From the IMG/VR virus record IMGVR_UViG_3300023119_000127, positions 1 to 23,692 of that record: 23,692 bases of DNA; one strand, written 5' to 3'. The notes beneath the pieces were generated by a model. That model made no database searches, had not been told where the DNA came from, and worked only from the letters and a program-made list of their open reading frames with translations. Below, one piece after another: positions 5,779 through 14,272 of the stretch. The position numbers and the translations under genes were made by a program. Numbering within the stretch: position 1 is the stretch's first letter; each line of letters starts with the position of its first letter. The DNA is from a virus.

Positions 5779-6579
5779 ATGGCAGACAAACCATTAAAGA
5801 AGATTTCCCCAACCACAGTTAATTCTATTAATAAATATCTTAAAAGTGTTCAAAAGCAAGAAATTGCCTCTCGCTACAAAGGCGGTCGTGGTGGCAAACG
5901 TGCTTATAAGCAGGGCGACTCTATAGATCGGCTGAAAAGCAAACTTCTTAGACGTTACAATCAGGCTAAAGTAAACACTAGCTTGTTTTATAACGTAGGT
6001 AAAGGAATAACATCAGGTACTATTGACAAAACTTTAAAGAAAGCAGGATTTGATGTTAGTGATTACCGTGATAGAGCAAAAGTAAAAGGTGTTTTACGTA
6101 AAACAGTATCTGGTAGACGTGGCAGCCTTTCTCTAAGCAATGTTGCAAATCAAATGACCTTAGGGTATGCAACTCTAGCAGGTATGGCGGCGGGCGCACC
6201 TAAAGGCATTAAAAGAAATGTCAAGGCTCGTACAGGCACAAAGTCTCGTACTAGAAAAGGTTTATTTGGTGCTACAGCGGGTCGTGTAGTTGGTGCAGTA
6301 AAGACTCGTATTGCTCGTAAAAAATACGGCAAAGAAACTACTGCACAAATGCGTAAACGTATTAATGCACAAAATGCATCTAAGCGAGTTAAGGCTTCTA
6401 ACAGAGCAAAAACTTTTGGAACTATTGCTAAGAAGACAGGTCTTGGTATTCAAAGAACTGGTCAGCTTCGTAGTGGTAAGTTTATAGCAGCATCAGGTAT
6501 GCGTAAAAAATATGTATTTACACCAGCTCGTAAAAGAGCACTTGCTAAAGCAAGACAAATGCGCAAACAAAATCGTTAA
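5779..6579 (+). CDS. Large highly basic protein, possible DNA-binding or virion protein
   Basis: A 266-residue protein packed with Lys, Arg, Gly, Ala and Thr. It has an ordered, less basic start (about 1-60), a middle with YNVGKGITSGTIDKTLKKAGF (about 71-91), a Gly/Ala-rich hydrophobic patch LGYATLAGMAAGAPKG (about 128-143) and a basic C-terminal half. The end has YVFTPARKRALAKARQMRK (245-263), whose core is shared with the next gene product. AAGGAA precedes the ATG. It follows terL by 26 nt and looks co-transcribed. The composition suggests a nucleic-acid-binding or head-internal protein; no family is recognised. Confidence 0.7.
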   Translation: MADKPLKKISPTTVNSINKYLKSVQKQEIASRYKGGRGGKRAYKQGDSIDRLKSKLLRRYNQAKVNTSLFYNVGKGITSGTIDKTLKKAGFDVSDYRDRAKVKGVLRKTVSGRRGSLSLSNVANQMTLGYATLAGMAAGAPKGIKRNVKARTGTKSRTRKGLFGATAGRVVGAVKTRIARKKYGKETTAQMRKRINAQNASKRVKASNRAKTFGTIAKKTGLGIQRTGQLRSGKFIAASGMRKKYVFTPARKRALAKARQMRKQNR

Positions 6580-6605
6580 ATATTTATTAATAAAGGAATA
6601 AACAA

Positions 6606-6983
6606 ATGGCAAAACGTAAAATGGGGTCACAGTCCCGCATTGGCAACGCAATTGGTCGTGCCTATGGTAAAGCAAAATCAGCAGCTCGTAACAGAACCTC
6701 AGTAGGAACTGAAGGTGTTGCAGGAATGCGTGCTCGTATGGCACGTAAGAAAGCTCGTGGCGCAAAGCTAATGAAAGCTAAACGTGCAGTGGGTAAAGTT
6801 AAATTTCAGTTTACTTCTGCTCGCCGAGCAGCTTTGGCAAAAGCTCGTAGAGCTTCAGCACAGGCACGCAAAGGCAAGAACCGTGCAACAAATACAGTTT
6901 CATCAGCAATAGCTCGTGCTCGTACTGCAATGGGGCGTACTTCACGCCGTGGTACAGGCCGTACAGGTGGCGGAATTCGCTAA
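6606..6983 (+). CDS. Histone H1-like, extremely basic protein
   Basis: A 125-residue protein with 37 Lys/Arg and a single acidic residue (Glu36), otherwise mainly Ala, Gly, Ser and Thr. The FQFTSARRAALAKARRASAQ core (67-86) matches the C-terminus of the preceding protein in the pattern F-T-x-A-R-[KR]-x-A-L-A-K-A-R. Alanine/lysine composition of this type occurs in histone H1-like and other DNA-compacting proteins, and marine phages often carry small proteins with this motif. It is the last gene of the packaging block, ending just before a terminator at 7003-7028. It could coat or condense DNA, or be packaged with it. No structural domain is evident; likely disordered when free. Confidence 0.75.
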   Translation: MAKRKMGSQSRIGNAIGRAYGKAKSAARNRTSVGTEGVAGMRARMARKKARGAKLMKAKRAVGKVKFQFTSARRAALAKARRASAQARKGKNRATNTVSSAIARARTAMGRTSRRGTGRTGGGIR

Positions 6984-7002
6984 ACCATAATAAAAACAAA
7001 GC

Positions 7003-7028
7003 AAGGGGGCTTATGCTCCCTTCTTTTT
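7003..7028 (+). terminator. Intrinsic terminator after the basic-protein genes
   Basis: AAGGGGGC (7003-7010) pairs with GCTCCCTT (7015-7022) around TTAT, eight pairs with one G-U, then TCTTTTTAT. It separates the packaging block from the tail-fibre block. The next gene has a fresh ribosome-binding site (AGGAGGAA at 7093-7100). No repeat of the 1208/21801 type with significant length lies between. Confidence 0.9.
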
Positions 7029-7105
7029 ATAGTATTAAGAATAGTGCGGAAATAATAACAATAATAACACTTAAGCCCATCTGAGGATCGGCAGGAGGAA
7101 ATACT

Positions 7106-7549
7106 ATGCCACGTTCTAAAATAACGTCTGGTTCACAAGACCTAATTACAGATGACGGTGCTGTACTAGTCTCTGTAATACATGGCGAGCAAACTCGTCT
7201 AGACATAGTAGCTAGCTGGTTAACTAACCTTTCTGGCTATACAATTACAGCAAAAGTAGTGGAAGCAGCTAACATCCAAGGCTCAGGGGAAAAACCTACA
7301 GACCCACAACCTGCAGGAGCAGTTATTACGCTTCCAATCGTAGATGATGACCCGACAGATAATCAATTTGATATTGTAATTCCATCAACTGTTATTGATA
7401 CTTGGTCAACAACCCCAGAACCAGATCAACCTATCTATGGTTTTATTGGTTTAAAAATTGCCGATACTGGTACAGGGGATGCACAACAAATTTGGAAACC
7501 AATTAGAGGTCTGTTAGAGGTTTGTTACTCACCTACGGAGGCTACATAA
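7106..7549 (+). CDS. Probable tail or adhesin-associated structural protein
   Basis: A 147-residue, acidic, beta-rich protein without membrane segments or signal peptide. The start MPRSKITSGSQDLITDDGA is followed by VIHGEQTRLDIVASWLTNL and by a DIVIPSTVIDTWST segment near 93-106; the C-terminus is IWKPIRGLLEVCYSPTEAT. The W-K-P-x-R-G-L-x-E-V-x-Y-S-P-T ending is familiar from small phage proteins encoded beside tail-fibre genes, where an immunoglobulin-like fold is likely; the function is not established. It begins a new transcription unit after the terminator, with AGGAGGAA ahead of the ATG, and is separated from the 820-residue fibre by one base. Confidence 0.6.
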   Translation: MPRSKITSGSQDLITDDGAVLVSVIHGEQTRLDIVASWLTNLSGYTITAKVVEAANIQGSGEKPTDPQPAGAVITLPIVDDDPTDNQFDIVIPSTVIDTWSTTPEPDQPIYGFIGLKIADTGTGDAQQIWKPIRGLLEVCYSPTEAT

Positions 7550-7550
7550 G

Positions 7551-10013
7551 ATGGCATATGATCTTACGATTAATCAACAGCAATACCAAGCAAGTCTAGC
7601 CCGAACAGGTGGGCAAGGCAGCAAAGGTGATTCTGTTACTAGTGTAACAATGAATGAAGATGGTGATCTTATTGTTGTTATTTCAAATTCTGCGGGGAAT
7701 GTTGTTTCAACAACTAATGTTGGCGGTTCAACTTATATTGCAGCTACAGAAGCTCTTTATGATAGTTTTGATGATCGTTACTTAGGCCATAAAACTTCAG
7801 CACCTACAGTAGACAATGACGGTGATGCCCTTTTAACAGGAGCTATTTACTTTGATACTACAAGTAGTAGCCTTGGTGTATACAATGGCACAGCCTGGGA
7901 ATATCCAGTATCAGAAGCACAAGCGGCTCAGACAGCGGCAGAAACAGCTCAGACAGCAGCAGAACTAGCAGAGACTAATGCATCTACTTCAGAAACCAAT
8001 GCGGCTACCTCTGAGACTAATGCGGCAACCTCTGAAGCTAATGCTCTTGCATCCCAAACTGCATCAGCCACTTCAGAAACAAATGCATCGACTTCTGAGA
8101 CTAATGCAGCTACATCAGAAACAAATGCAGCTACTTCTGCAGCTAACGCTTCGACTTCTGAGACTAATGCAGCTGCTTCTGAGTTAAACGCAGCTACTTC
8201 TGAAACAGCAGCCGCAAATAGTGCTACAGCGGCGGCTACAAGTGCAACTAACGCAGCTACTTCTGAGTCAAATGCGGCGACTTCCGAAAGTAACGCCTCA
8301 ACAGCAGAAGGCAATGCACTATCTTATGCTAACGATGCAGCAACCTCTGAAGGTAATGCCTCGGCTTCTGCTTCTGCAGCGGCTGTATCAGAAGCTAACG
8401 CAGCAAACTCCCAATCAAGTGCGTCTACAAGTGCAACTAACGCTGCTACTTCGGCGACTAATGCTGCAACTAGTGAAAGTAATGCAGCTACAGCTTTGTC
8501 TCAAGTACAAACTATTTATGATAACTTTGACGATCGTTACTTAGGTAATAAGAGTTCAGATCCAGTAGTTGATAATGATGGTAATGCTTTAGTTACTGGT
8601 ACGTTCTATTACAATACAACAACTAATGAACTAAAGGTCTTTAGTGGTTCTGCTTGGGTTGCACCTTCAACAAGTGCTTCCAACAGTGCTTCAGCGGCAG
8701 CTTCTAGTGCAACGGCGGCGGCAGCTTCGGCTACTGCGGCAGCATCTTCCGAAACAGCGGCAGCAAGTTCTGAATCAAACGCAGCTGCAAGTGAGTCTGC
8801 TGCGGCTACTTCAGAATCTAATGCAAGTACTTCGGAAACTAATGCAGCTGCCTCAGAAAGTAATGCAGCGGCTTCAGCGGCAGCAGCAGCAGCTAGTTAT
8901 GATAGCTTTGATGATCGTTACTTAGGCGCAAAAGCTTCTGATCCTACTCTTGATAATGACGGTGACGCTCTTATTGACGGTGCCTTGTACTTTGATACAA
9001 CTAATAACATTATGAAGGTGTACGACTTAGGTACAACTTCTTGGTTGCGTACAACACCTACAAGCAGTGATCAAACAGCTATTAATACCGTTTCAGGTAT
9101 TTCTTCTGATGTAACAACTGTTTCAGGAATTAGTTCTGATGTTTCTATTGTTTCGGGGATTTCCGCTGATGTAACTAGTGTCTCTGCTAATGAAGCAGAC
9201 ATTTCTACAGTAGCAGGTGTTTCAACAGATGTAAATACTGTTTCAACAATATCAAGTAATGTTACTACAGTAGCAGGGATTTCATCAGACGTAACTTCAG
9301 TTGCAGGAAATTCTACTAATATTAATACTGTTGCAACTAACATTGGTGACGTTAATAGCTTTGCTAATAAGTATCGTATTTCAGCATCAGCACCTACAAC
9401 TTCTTTGGATAGTGGTGATCTGTGGTGGAATACAACTAACAATGAGCTAAGAGCTTATAATACTACTAATAGTGTATGGCAAGCAACAGCACCTTCTGCA
9501 GCAGATCAGACTGCTATTAATATTGTAGCAGGAGATCTGGTTTATTCAGAAGATCTAGGATCAATTACTGATACTGTTACAACAGGTAGCGGAAGCTCAA
9601 TTACTGTTGTTGGAGACGCTATTGCAGATGTAACTGCGGTGGCTACAGATATTAGTGACGTTACTACCGTTGCAGCTTCTATAACAGATGTTAATACCGT
9701 TGGGACAAATATCGTTAGTGTAAATACAATTGCGCCTTATATGAGCGACATTAATCGTTATGCTACACAATATGTTATTTCAGCAACAGCTCCTAGTAGT
9801 CCTTCTCCAGGAGATTTGTGGTATGATAGTGTAGCCAATACACTAAAGTTTTATACAGGTAGTGTATTTGCTTCGATTTCAGCAGGTATTTCTGATATTG
9901 TTAGCGATACAACGCCCCAACTAGGTGGCACACTAGATGCTCAAGATAATGATATGACAAACGTAGGTACCATTTCTGGTTCTAACCTTCAGCTAGACTT
10001 TGGAGGTCTATAA
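7551..10013 (+). CDS. Repetitive Ala/Ser-rich tail fibre protein
   Basis: An 820-residue fibre. After an N-terminal part with GGQGSKGDSV (about 20-29), it alternates two element types. The first is a module of about 50 residues with FDDRYLG, a D-N-D-G-x-A-L turn, a Y-F/Y-D/N-T strand and a final aromatic strand; it starts near residues 70, 322 and 448. The second is low-complexity stalk: about 121-320 and 370-447 consist of A-T-S-E-S/T-N-A repeats of 7-residue type. From about 500 come VSGISSDVTTVSG-type repeats, then two related G-D-L-W-x-x-T/S modules (near 622 and 752) and a short tail. This is a trimeric, T7/T4-type fibre: coiled or shaft repeats with globular inserts. It lacks a recognised receptor-binding or chaperone domain at the end, so the distal part may be formed by the next proteins. 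The start overlaps the previous stop region. Confidence 0.88.
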   Translation: MAYDLTINQQQYQASLARTGGQGSKGDSVTSVTMNEDGDLIVVISNSAGNVVSTTNVGGSTYIAATEALYDSFDDRYLGHKTSAPTVDNDGDALLTGAIYFDTTSSSLGVYNGTAWEYPVSEAQAAQTAAETAQTAAELAETNASTSETNAATSETNAATSEANALASQTASATSETNASTSETNAATSETNAATSAANASTSETNAAASELNAATSETAAANSATAAATSATNAATSESNAATSESNASTAEGNALSYANDAATSEGNASASASAAAVSEANAANSQSSASTSATNAATSATNAATSESNAATALSQVQTIYDNFDDRYLGNKSSDPVVDNDGNALVTGTFYYNTTTNELKVFSGSAWVAPSTSASNSASAAASSATAAAASATAAASSETAAASSESNAAASESAAATSESNASTSETNAAASESNAAASAAAAAASYDSFDDRYLGAKASDPTLDNDGDALIDGALYFDTTNNIMKVYDLGTTSWLRTTPTSSDQTAINTVSGISSDVTTVSGISSDVSIVSGISADVTSVSANEADISTVAGVSTDVNTVSTISSNVTTVAGISSDVTSVAGNSTNINTVATNIGDVNSFANKYRISASAPTTSLDSGDLWWNTTNNELRAYNTTNSVWQATAPSAADQTAINIVAGDLVYSEDLGSITDTVTTGSGSSITVVGDAIADVTAVATDISDVTTVAASITDVNTVGTNIVSVNTIAPYMSDINRYATQYVISATAPSSPSPGDLWYDSVANTLKFYTGSVFASISAGISDIVSDTTPQLGGTLDAQDNDMTNVGTISGSNLQLDFGGL
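7967..8497 (+). repeat. Short in-frame repeats coding for the fibre stalk
   Basis: The DNA here is made of degenerate units near 21 nt (and 42 nt) coding for T-S-E-T/S-N-A-A, recognisable by recurring ACTTCTGAGACTAATGCAGC-like strings. Codon variation between units is large, so the repeat is old or is being scrambled. Such arrays change length readily by slippage and recombination. A smaller block lies at about 8660-8890. Confidence 0.85.
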
Positions 10014-10015
10014 AA

Positions 10016-12967
10016 ATGAGTAAATTATTACAACTTCGTGGTGGGACTACCACTGAGCACTCAACTTTTACGGGTGCAGTTCGTGAAGTAACCGTAGACA
10101 CAGATAAAGATACCCTCGTTGTACATGACGGTTCTACTGCAGGTGGCTTCCCGATTCCAAGATCTGACTCTGATATTAAAACAGCATATGAAAATAACTC
10201 AGACACAAATGCTTTTACAGATGCAGAACAAACTAAACTTTCTGGCATTGAAGCTAATGCCACAGCAGACCAAACAGGTTCTGAAATAAAGGCTCTTTAT
10301 GAGGCAGAAGCTAATGCTTTCACTGATGCTCAGTTTACTAAACTAGCAGGTATTGAAACAGGAGCTACTGCAGATCAAACGGGCGCAGAGATTAAAACTG
10401 CTTATGAAGGTGAAGCTGACACAAATGCCTTTACAGATGCTGAAAAGACTAAGCTATCAGGTATTGAAGCCTTAGCGGATGTTACAGACGCAACTAATGT
10501 TGAAGCAGCAGGGGCCGTAATGGACTCTGAGCTAACATCTGAAGCTTCTGTCAAAGCTCTTGATCAAGGTGTTGCTACCACTGATACTCCTACTTTTGCA
10601 GGGATTATCACAGCAGGTAATGTAGATGGTCGTGATGTATCAGTAGATGGTGCAAAACTAGATGGTATCGAGGCAGGAGCTACTGCGGATCAAACAGGTG
10701 CAGAAATAAAGACTGCCTATGAATCTGAGGCAGATACAAATGCATTTACTGATTCTGAGAAAACTAAGTTAGCAGGTATTGAGGCGAGTGCAGACGTAAC
10801 AGATGCAGCCAATGTTGAACCTTTAGTAGACGCACATATTAATGTTTCTGGCGCTTCTTCAGGACAATATCTTGAGTGGAGTGGAAGTGACTATACTTGG
10901 TCAACTGTAGATCTTACAACTCAAGTTAGTCGTTCAGGCGACACTATGAGTGGGTTTTTAACTTTACATGCAGACCCTACTAATGCTTTACATGCAGCAA
11001 CAAAAGAGTATGTTGATACTATTGCAGCAGCAGGTATTCACTACCATGATCCTGTACGTGTTGAATCACCAAGTAACTTAAATGCTACATATAACAACGG
11101 TTCTTCTGGTGTAGGTGCTACACTTACTAATGCAGGTACACAAGCTGCACTAGTGATTGATGGTGTAACATTAAACTCTGCTGATCGTGTATTGGTGTAT
11201 AACCAAACTAACGCAGCACACAATGGTGTTTATACAGTTACTAATGTAGGATCAGGTTCTACTAACTGGGTACTTACTCGTGCCACAGATGCCGATAGCT
11301 ATGGCACATCTGATCCAGAAGCTTTTGGTGAAGGTGACGCTTTCTTTGTTAAAGAGGGTGATACAGGTGCTGGTGAACTCTATGTGATGAATACAGCAGG
11401 AACTATTACTTTTGGTACTACTGCTATTACATTTACAGTTATTGCTGAAACTGCGGTTTATACTGCAGGAACAGGTATAACACTTGATGGTACTGTATTC
11501 TCTATTGGACAAGACGTAGCAACATCTTCTAACGTAACTTTTAACAATATTACAGTTACAGGAACAGTAGATGGTCGTGACGTAGCAAGCGATGGATCAA
11601 AGCTAGATAGCATTGAAAGCGGTGCAACTGGTGATCAAACTGCCAGTGAAATCCGTGCTCTTGTCGAAAGTGCAACTGATAGTAATGTCTTTACAGACGC
11701 AGATCATACTAAACTTAACGGCATTGAATCAGGTGCAACTGGAGACCAAACAGCAAGTGAAATTAAGATAGCTTATGAAAGTAATTCTAATACAAATGCT
11801 TTTACTGATGCTTTATTAACGAAGCTTAATGGCATTGAAACAAGCGCTAAAGATGACCAGACTATTACAGCAGGAAGCGGTCTTTCTGGTGGTGGTACAG
11901 GTAACGTAACTCTAAGCCACGCTGATACAAGTTCGGTAACGGATAGTAACAATAGTGGTAACACGTTCATTCAAGATATCACATTTGATACCTATGGACA
12001 CGTTCAGTCTATTGGAACTGGAACAGTTTCAGTGGGTAACGGAACCTTAACTGTTGAAGGTACAGGTGCGCTTGGTGGCAGTGGTACATTCACGGCTAAT
12101 CAAAGTGGCAACACAACGATAAGCATAAGCCATGATGACACTTCTAGTCAGTCTTCCGTTAATAATAGTGGTGCGACTGTAATACAAGACGTAACACTTG
12201 ATACTTATGGTCATGTAACAGGGCTAGCTTCTAAGACACTTTCTTATTCTGACGTAGGCGCACAAGCAGCTGGTACTTACAACACTATCATTGGTACAGA
12301 CACTGACATCAATACATCAGGCTCTACCATCATTGATAACATCTACGTTACAGATGGTGTTATCACTAGCATGGGTACACGTGTCCTTACCCTAGCTGAC
12401 CTTGGGTATACTGGTGCAACAAACGCTAACTACATCACAAACAACAACCAGCTAACTAATGGTGCAGGGTATACAACCTTTACTGCCAACCAGTCTCTTA
12501 ATACAAATAACAGCCCAACATTTTCTAACCTTTATGTTGATGGTGCAATTTACTCTTATGGTGATACTAACACTTATACTCAGTATCATGCAGGAGATCA
12601 GTGGCGTGTTGTTGTGGGAGGCTCAGAGCGTTTAGAAGTTAAGAATAGCTCACCACACGTTCTTGTAAGTGGTGACTTAAACAGTACTTCAGATGAGCGT
12701 CTTAAAGAAAACATTAATCCAATTGAAAATGCCTTAAGTGATATTTGTAAACTAAACGGCGTGTCTTTTAATTGGAAAGATACTGGAACTAAAGCTTCAG
12801 GGTTTATTGCACAGCAAGTAGAACCTATTTTGCCAGACTTGGTTAATACAAACGATGATGATGGAATTAAGTCTGTTAATTACATTGGACTTATTGGTCA
12901 TCTTGTAGAAGCAATTAAAGAACAACAAGAGCAAATTAATGCTCTTAAAGAACAAATCAATAGCTAA
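10016..12967 (+). CDS. Long tail fibre with Mtd_N-like start and S74 chaperone end
   Basis: A 983-residue fibre. The first ~45 residues (LLQLRGGTTTEHSTFTGAV, then VTVDTDKDTLVVHDG) match the N-terminal domain of major tropism determinant proteins (Mtd_N), which attaches fibres to the virion. Then come about seven copies of a shaft repeat (N-A-F-T-D-A-x-x-T-K-L-x-G-I-E-x-x-A-x-x-D-Q-T), in two groups (about residues 55-270 and 525-620). Between them lies a central globular part with HYHDPVRVESPSNLNATY, a segment common in fibre proteins. The C-terminus is an intramolecular chaperone of the peptidase S74 type: TSDERLKENI with Ser892 and Lys897, GFIAQQV, YIGLIGHLVEAIKEQ and a coiled coil. In this family the chaperone trims itself off after trimerisation, between the residue before that Ser and the Ser. 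GGAGG for translation lies in the preceding gene. Confidence 0.92.
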   Translation: MSKLLQLRGGTTTEHSTFTGAVREVTVDTDKDTLVVHDGSTAGGFPIPRSDSDIKTAYENNSDTNAFTDAEQTKLSGIEANATADQTGSEIKALYEAEANAFTDAQFTKLAGIETGATADQTGAEIKTAYEGEADTNAFTDAEKTKLSGIEALADVTDATNVEAAGAVMDSELTSEASVKALDQGVATTDTPTFAGIITAGNVDGRDVSVDGAKLDGIEAGATADQTGAEIKTAYESEADTNAFTDSEKTKLAGIEASADVTDAANVEPLVDAHINVSGASSGQYLEWSGSDYTWSTVDLTTQVSRSGDTMSGFLTLHADPTNALHAATKEYVDTIAAAGIHYHDPVRVESPSNLNATYNNGSSGVGATLTNAGTQAALVIDGVTLNSADRVLVYNQTNAAHNGVYTVTNVGSGSTNWVLTRATDADSYGTSDPEAFGEGDAFFVKEGDTGAGELYVMNTAGTITFGTTAITFTVIAETAVYTAGTGITLDGTVFSIGQDVATSSNVTFNNITVTGTVDGRDVASDGSKLDSIESGATGDQTASEIRALVESATDSNVFTDADHTKLNGIESGATGDQTASEIKIAYESNSNTNAFTDALLTKLNGIETSAKDDQTITAGSGLSGGGTGNVTLSHADTSSVTDSNNSGNTFIQDITFDTYGHVQSIGTGTVSVGNGTLTVEGTGALGGSGTFTANQSGNTTISISHDDTSSQSSVNNSGATVIQDVTLDTYGHVTGLASKTLSYSDVGAQAAGTYNTIIGTDTDINTSGSTIIDNIYVTDGVITSMGTRVLTLADLGYTGATNANYITNNNQLTNGAGYTTFTANQSLNTNNSPTFSNLYVDGAIYSYGDTNTYTQYHAGDQWRVVVGGSERLEVKNSSPHVLVSGDLNSTSDERLKENINPIENALSDICKLNGVSFNWKDTGTKASGFIAQQVEPILPDLVNTNDDDGIKSVNYIGLIGHLVEAIKEQQEQINALKEQINS

Positions 12968-12987
12968 TAGTATAAGGAGATACGAAG

Positions 12988-14031
12988 ATGGCTATACAAG
13001 TAGGCGGTGTAACCGTCATAGATAACAGTCAAAACCTAACAAGCAGCGTAGGAGGTTTAAAGACCGTAGGCGGTAACAGTCTTTTAGGCTCTGGTGATAT
13101 TTCAATAGCGTCAGGGTTACAGTTCGAAGCAACATTGTCAAAGGCCTTTTCCAACCTTCAGTATGGTAATGGTTACTTTGTAATGCTAGATCAAACAACA
13201 AACCCTTACACTGTTTACTACTCATCAAATGGAACTAGCTGGTCTTCATATACATTGCCATCAGCAGCATCTAATACCTATTACACTAACAAGCTAAGAT
13301 GGTATGAAGCAGCGCAAAAATGGATTCTCTTTAGCAGTAGGCATATGTACATTGCAAGCAACCCAACAAGTTCAGGGAACTGGACGTACCGTGCTCTATA
13401 TAGTGGATGGGGTGGTGTCCAAGGTATTGGTTACGTATGGGGTAGCGGTGTAAACACAGGTTCTAGAACAGATGGCCGCTTTATTGCTGGGCATGGTTGG
13501 ACAGGTTCTTATGGGACTTGGGGTATATCTTATAGTGACAACCAAGGCAGTACTTGGTATGGAGGTGGCTCACAAAGTATGGGTAACTTCGGCTATGGAC
13601 ACTATTCAGGTTATAACACCAACCAAGTTGTTGTAGGTGGTTTTCAAATACAAAACCCTCTTGGCTCTCCTACGTTTAACCCCTCTTATAGTGGGCCGCA
13701 ACAGGATAGTAACGCCTTTGTAAAAACAATAAATAGTTCAACTGATTTAGCTTTTGGTAGTGACTACTATTTTTACCATGTTTCTAACTCAAATGGTTAT
13801 CAAGTACAGAGTAGTATGTCTGTACCGAGCGGTACTAATAAAGTTGTATGGGATTCTGCTAATAGCCAGTATATAGCTATTGCTACTAACTATATTTACA
13901 CATCCCCTACTGGTGAATACTGGGCCGCAAACTTCTCACCAACTGGTGGTGCTACTGTTAATGCTATGGCAACAGGCGGTGGTAATCTGGTCGTATGTGG
14001 TAACGGCGCAACATTTACTACAACGCTATAA
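12988..14031 (+). CDS. Fibre-tip or receptor-binding protein with Asp-box motifs
   Basis: A 347-residue Gly/Ser/Trp/Tyr-rich protein. The first ~50 residues have VGGVTVIDNSQNL and TVGGNSLLGSGDI, an attachment and shaft start often seen in marine-phage fibres. From about 60 on, repeated segments with S-x-N/D-x-G-x-x-W (for example YSDNQGSTWYGG near 182-193 and YSSNGTSWSS near 79-88) resemble Asp-box (BNR) turns of beta-propeller proteins; the last blade-like part is YTSPTGEYWAANFS. A propeller-type carbohydrate-binding tip is a good inference, but catalytic residues of a sialidase cannot be assigned. AAGGAG precedes the ATG 21 nt after the large fibre stop. It is translated just before the tail assembly chaperone gene. 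Confidence 0.7.
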   Translation: MAIQVGGVTVIDNSQNLTSSVGGLKTVGGNSLLGSGDISIASGLQFEATLSKAFSNLQYGNGYFVMLDQTTNPYTVYYSSNGTSWSSYTLPSAASNTYYTNKLRWYEAAQKWILFSSRHMYIASNPTSSGNWTYRALYSGWGGVQGIGYVWGSGVNTGSRTDGRFIAGHGWTGSYGTWGISYSDNQGSTWYGGGSQSMGNFGYGHYSGYNTNQVVVGGFQIQNPLGSPTFNPSYSGPQQDSNAFVKTINSSTDLAFGSDYYFYHVSNSNGYQVQSSMSVPSGTNKVVWDSANSQYIAIATNYIYTSPTGEYWAANFSPTGGATVNAMATGGGNLVVCGNGATFTTTL

Positions 14032-14045
14032 GGGATTATAATAAA

Positions 14046-14258
14046 ATGACTGAACGTGTATATAATGATGATGGCTCTTACAGCCTTAGTACAGAAGAAG
14101 CAAGAGAAAAACGTAACACTCTCCTAGCAGAAACCGATTGGTGGGCTGTAAGTGACCGCACGATGACCCAAGCTGAGACAGATTACCGTCAGGCTTTGCG
14201 TGATGTACCACAGCAAGAAGGGTTTCCTGTTACAGTAACATGGCCCACTAAACCTTAA
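14046..14258 (+). CDS. Tail assembly chaperone-like protein
   Basis: A 70-residue protein. The core RNTLLAETDWWAVSDRTMT, followed by YRQALRDVPQQEGFP and a W-P-T-K-P end, is the signature of small phage tail assembly chaperone-type proteins encoded beside fibre genes (Phage_tail_APC-like). Members occur as single domains or fused to fibre-related proteins; the domain helps fibre or tail folding. The position right after three fibre genes fits. AGGGA precedes the ATG. Confidence 0.85.
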   Translation: MTERVYNDDGSYSLSTEEAREKRNTLLAETDWWAVSDRTMTQAETDYRQALRDVPQQEGFPVTVTWPTKP

Positions 14259-14272
14259 AACAAGGACTATTA

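Noticed and set aside
7035-7043. TTAAGAATA downstream of the 7003 terminator as a fourth repeat copy
   Set aside because: Only 9 A/T-rich bases agree and the CTGACG part is missing. A match like this is expected by chance about once in a window of this size and composition.
7949-8314. A 121-residue reverse-strand ORF rich in V, A and S
   Set aside because: It is the mirror of the Ala/Ser/Thr stalk repeats, which leave the opposite strand without stops. It has no ribosome-binding site, and every supported gene is on the other strand.
7967-8497. A CRISPR array or tandem DNA repeat
   Set aside because: The units are in-frame, degenerate at codon third positions and without spacers, so they are protein repeats of the fibre stalk.
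10016-10160. A diversity-generating retroelement suggested by the Mtd_N-like start
   Set aside because: The Mtd_N domain is a general attachment module. No reverse transcriptase, template repeat or adenine-biased variable repeat with C-type lectin end is seen in the window.
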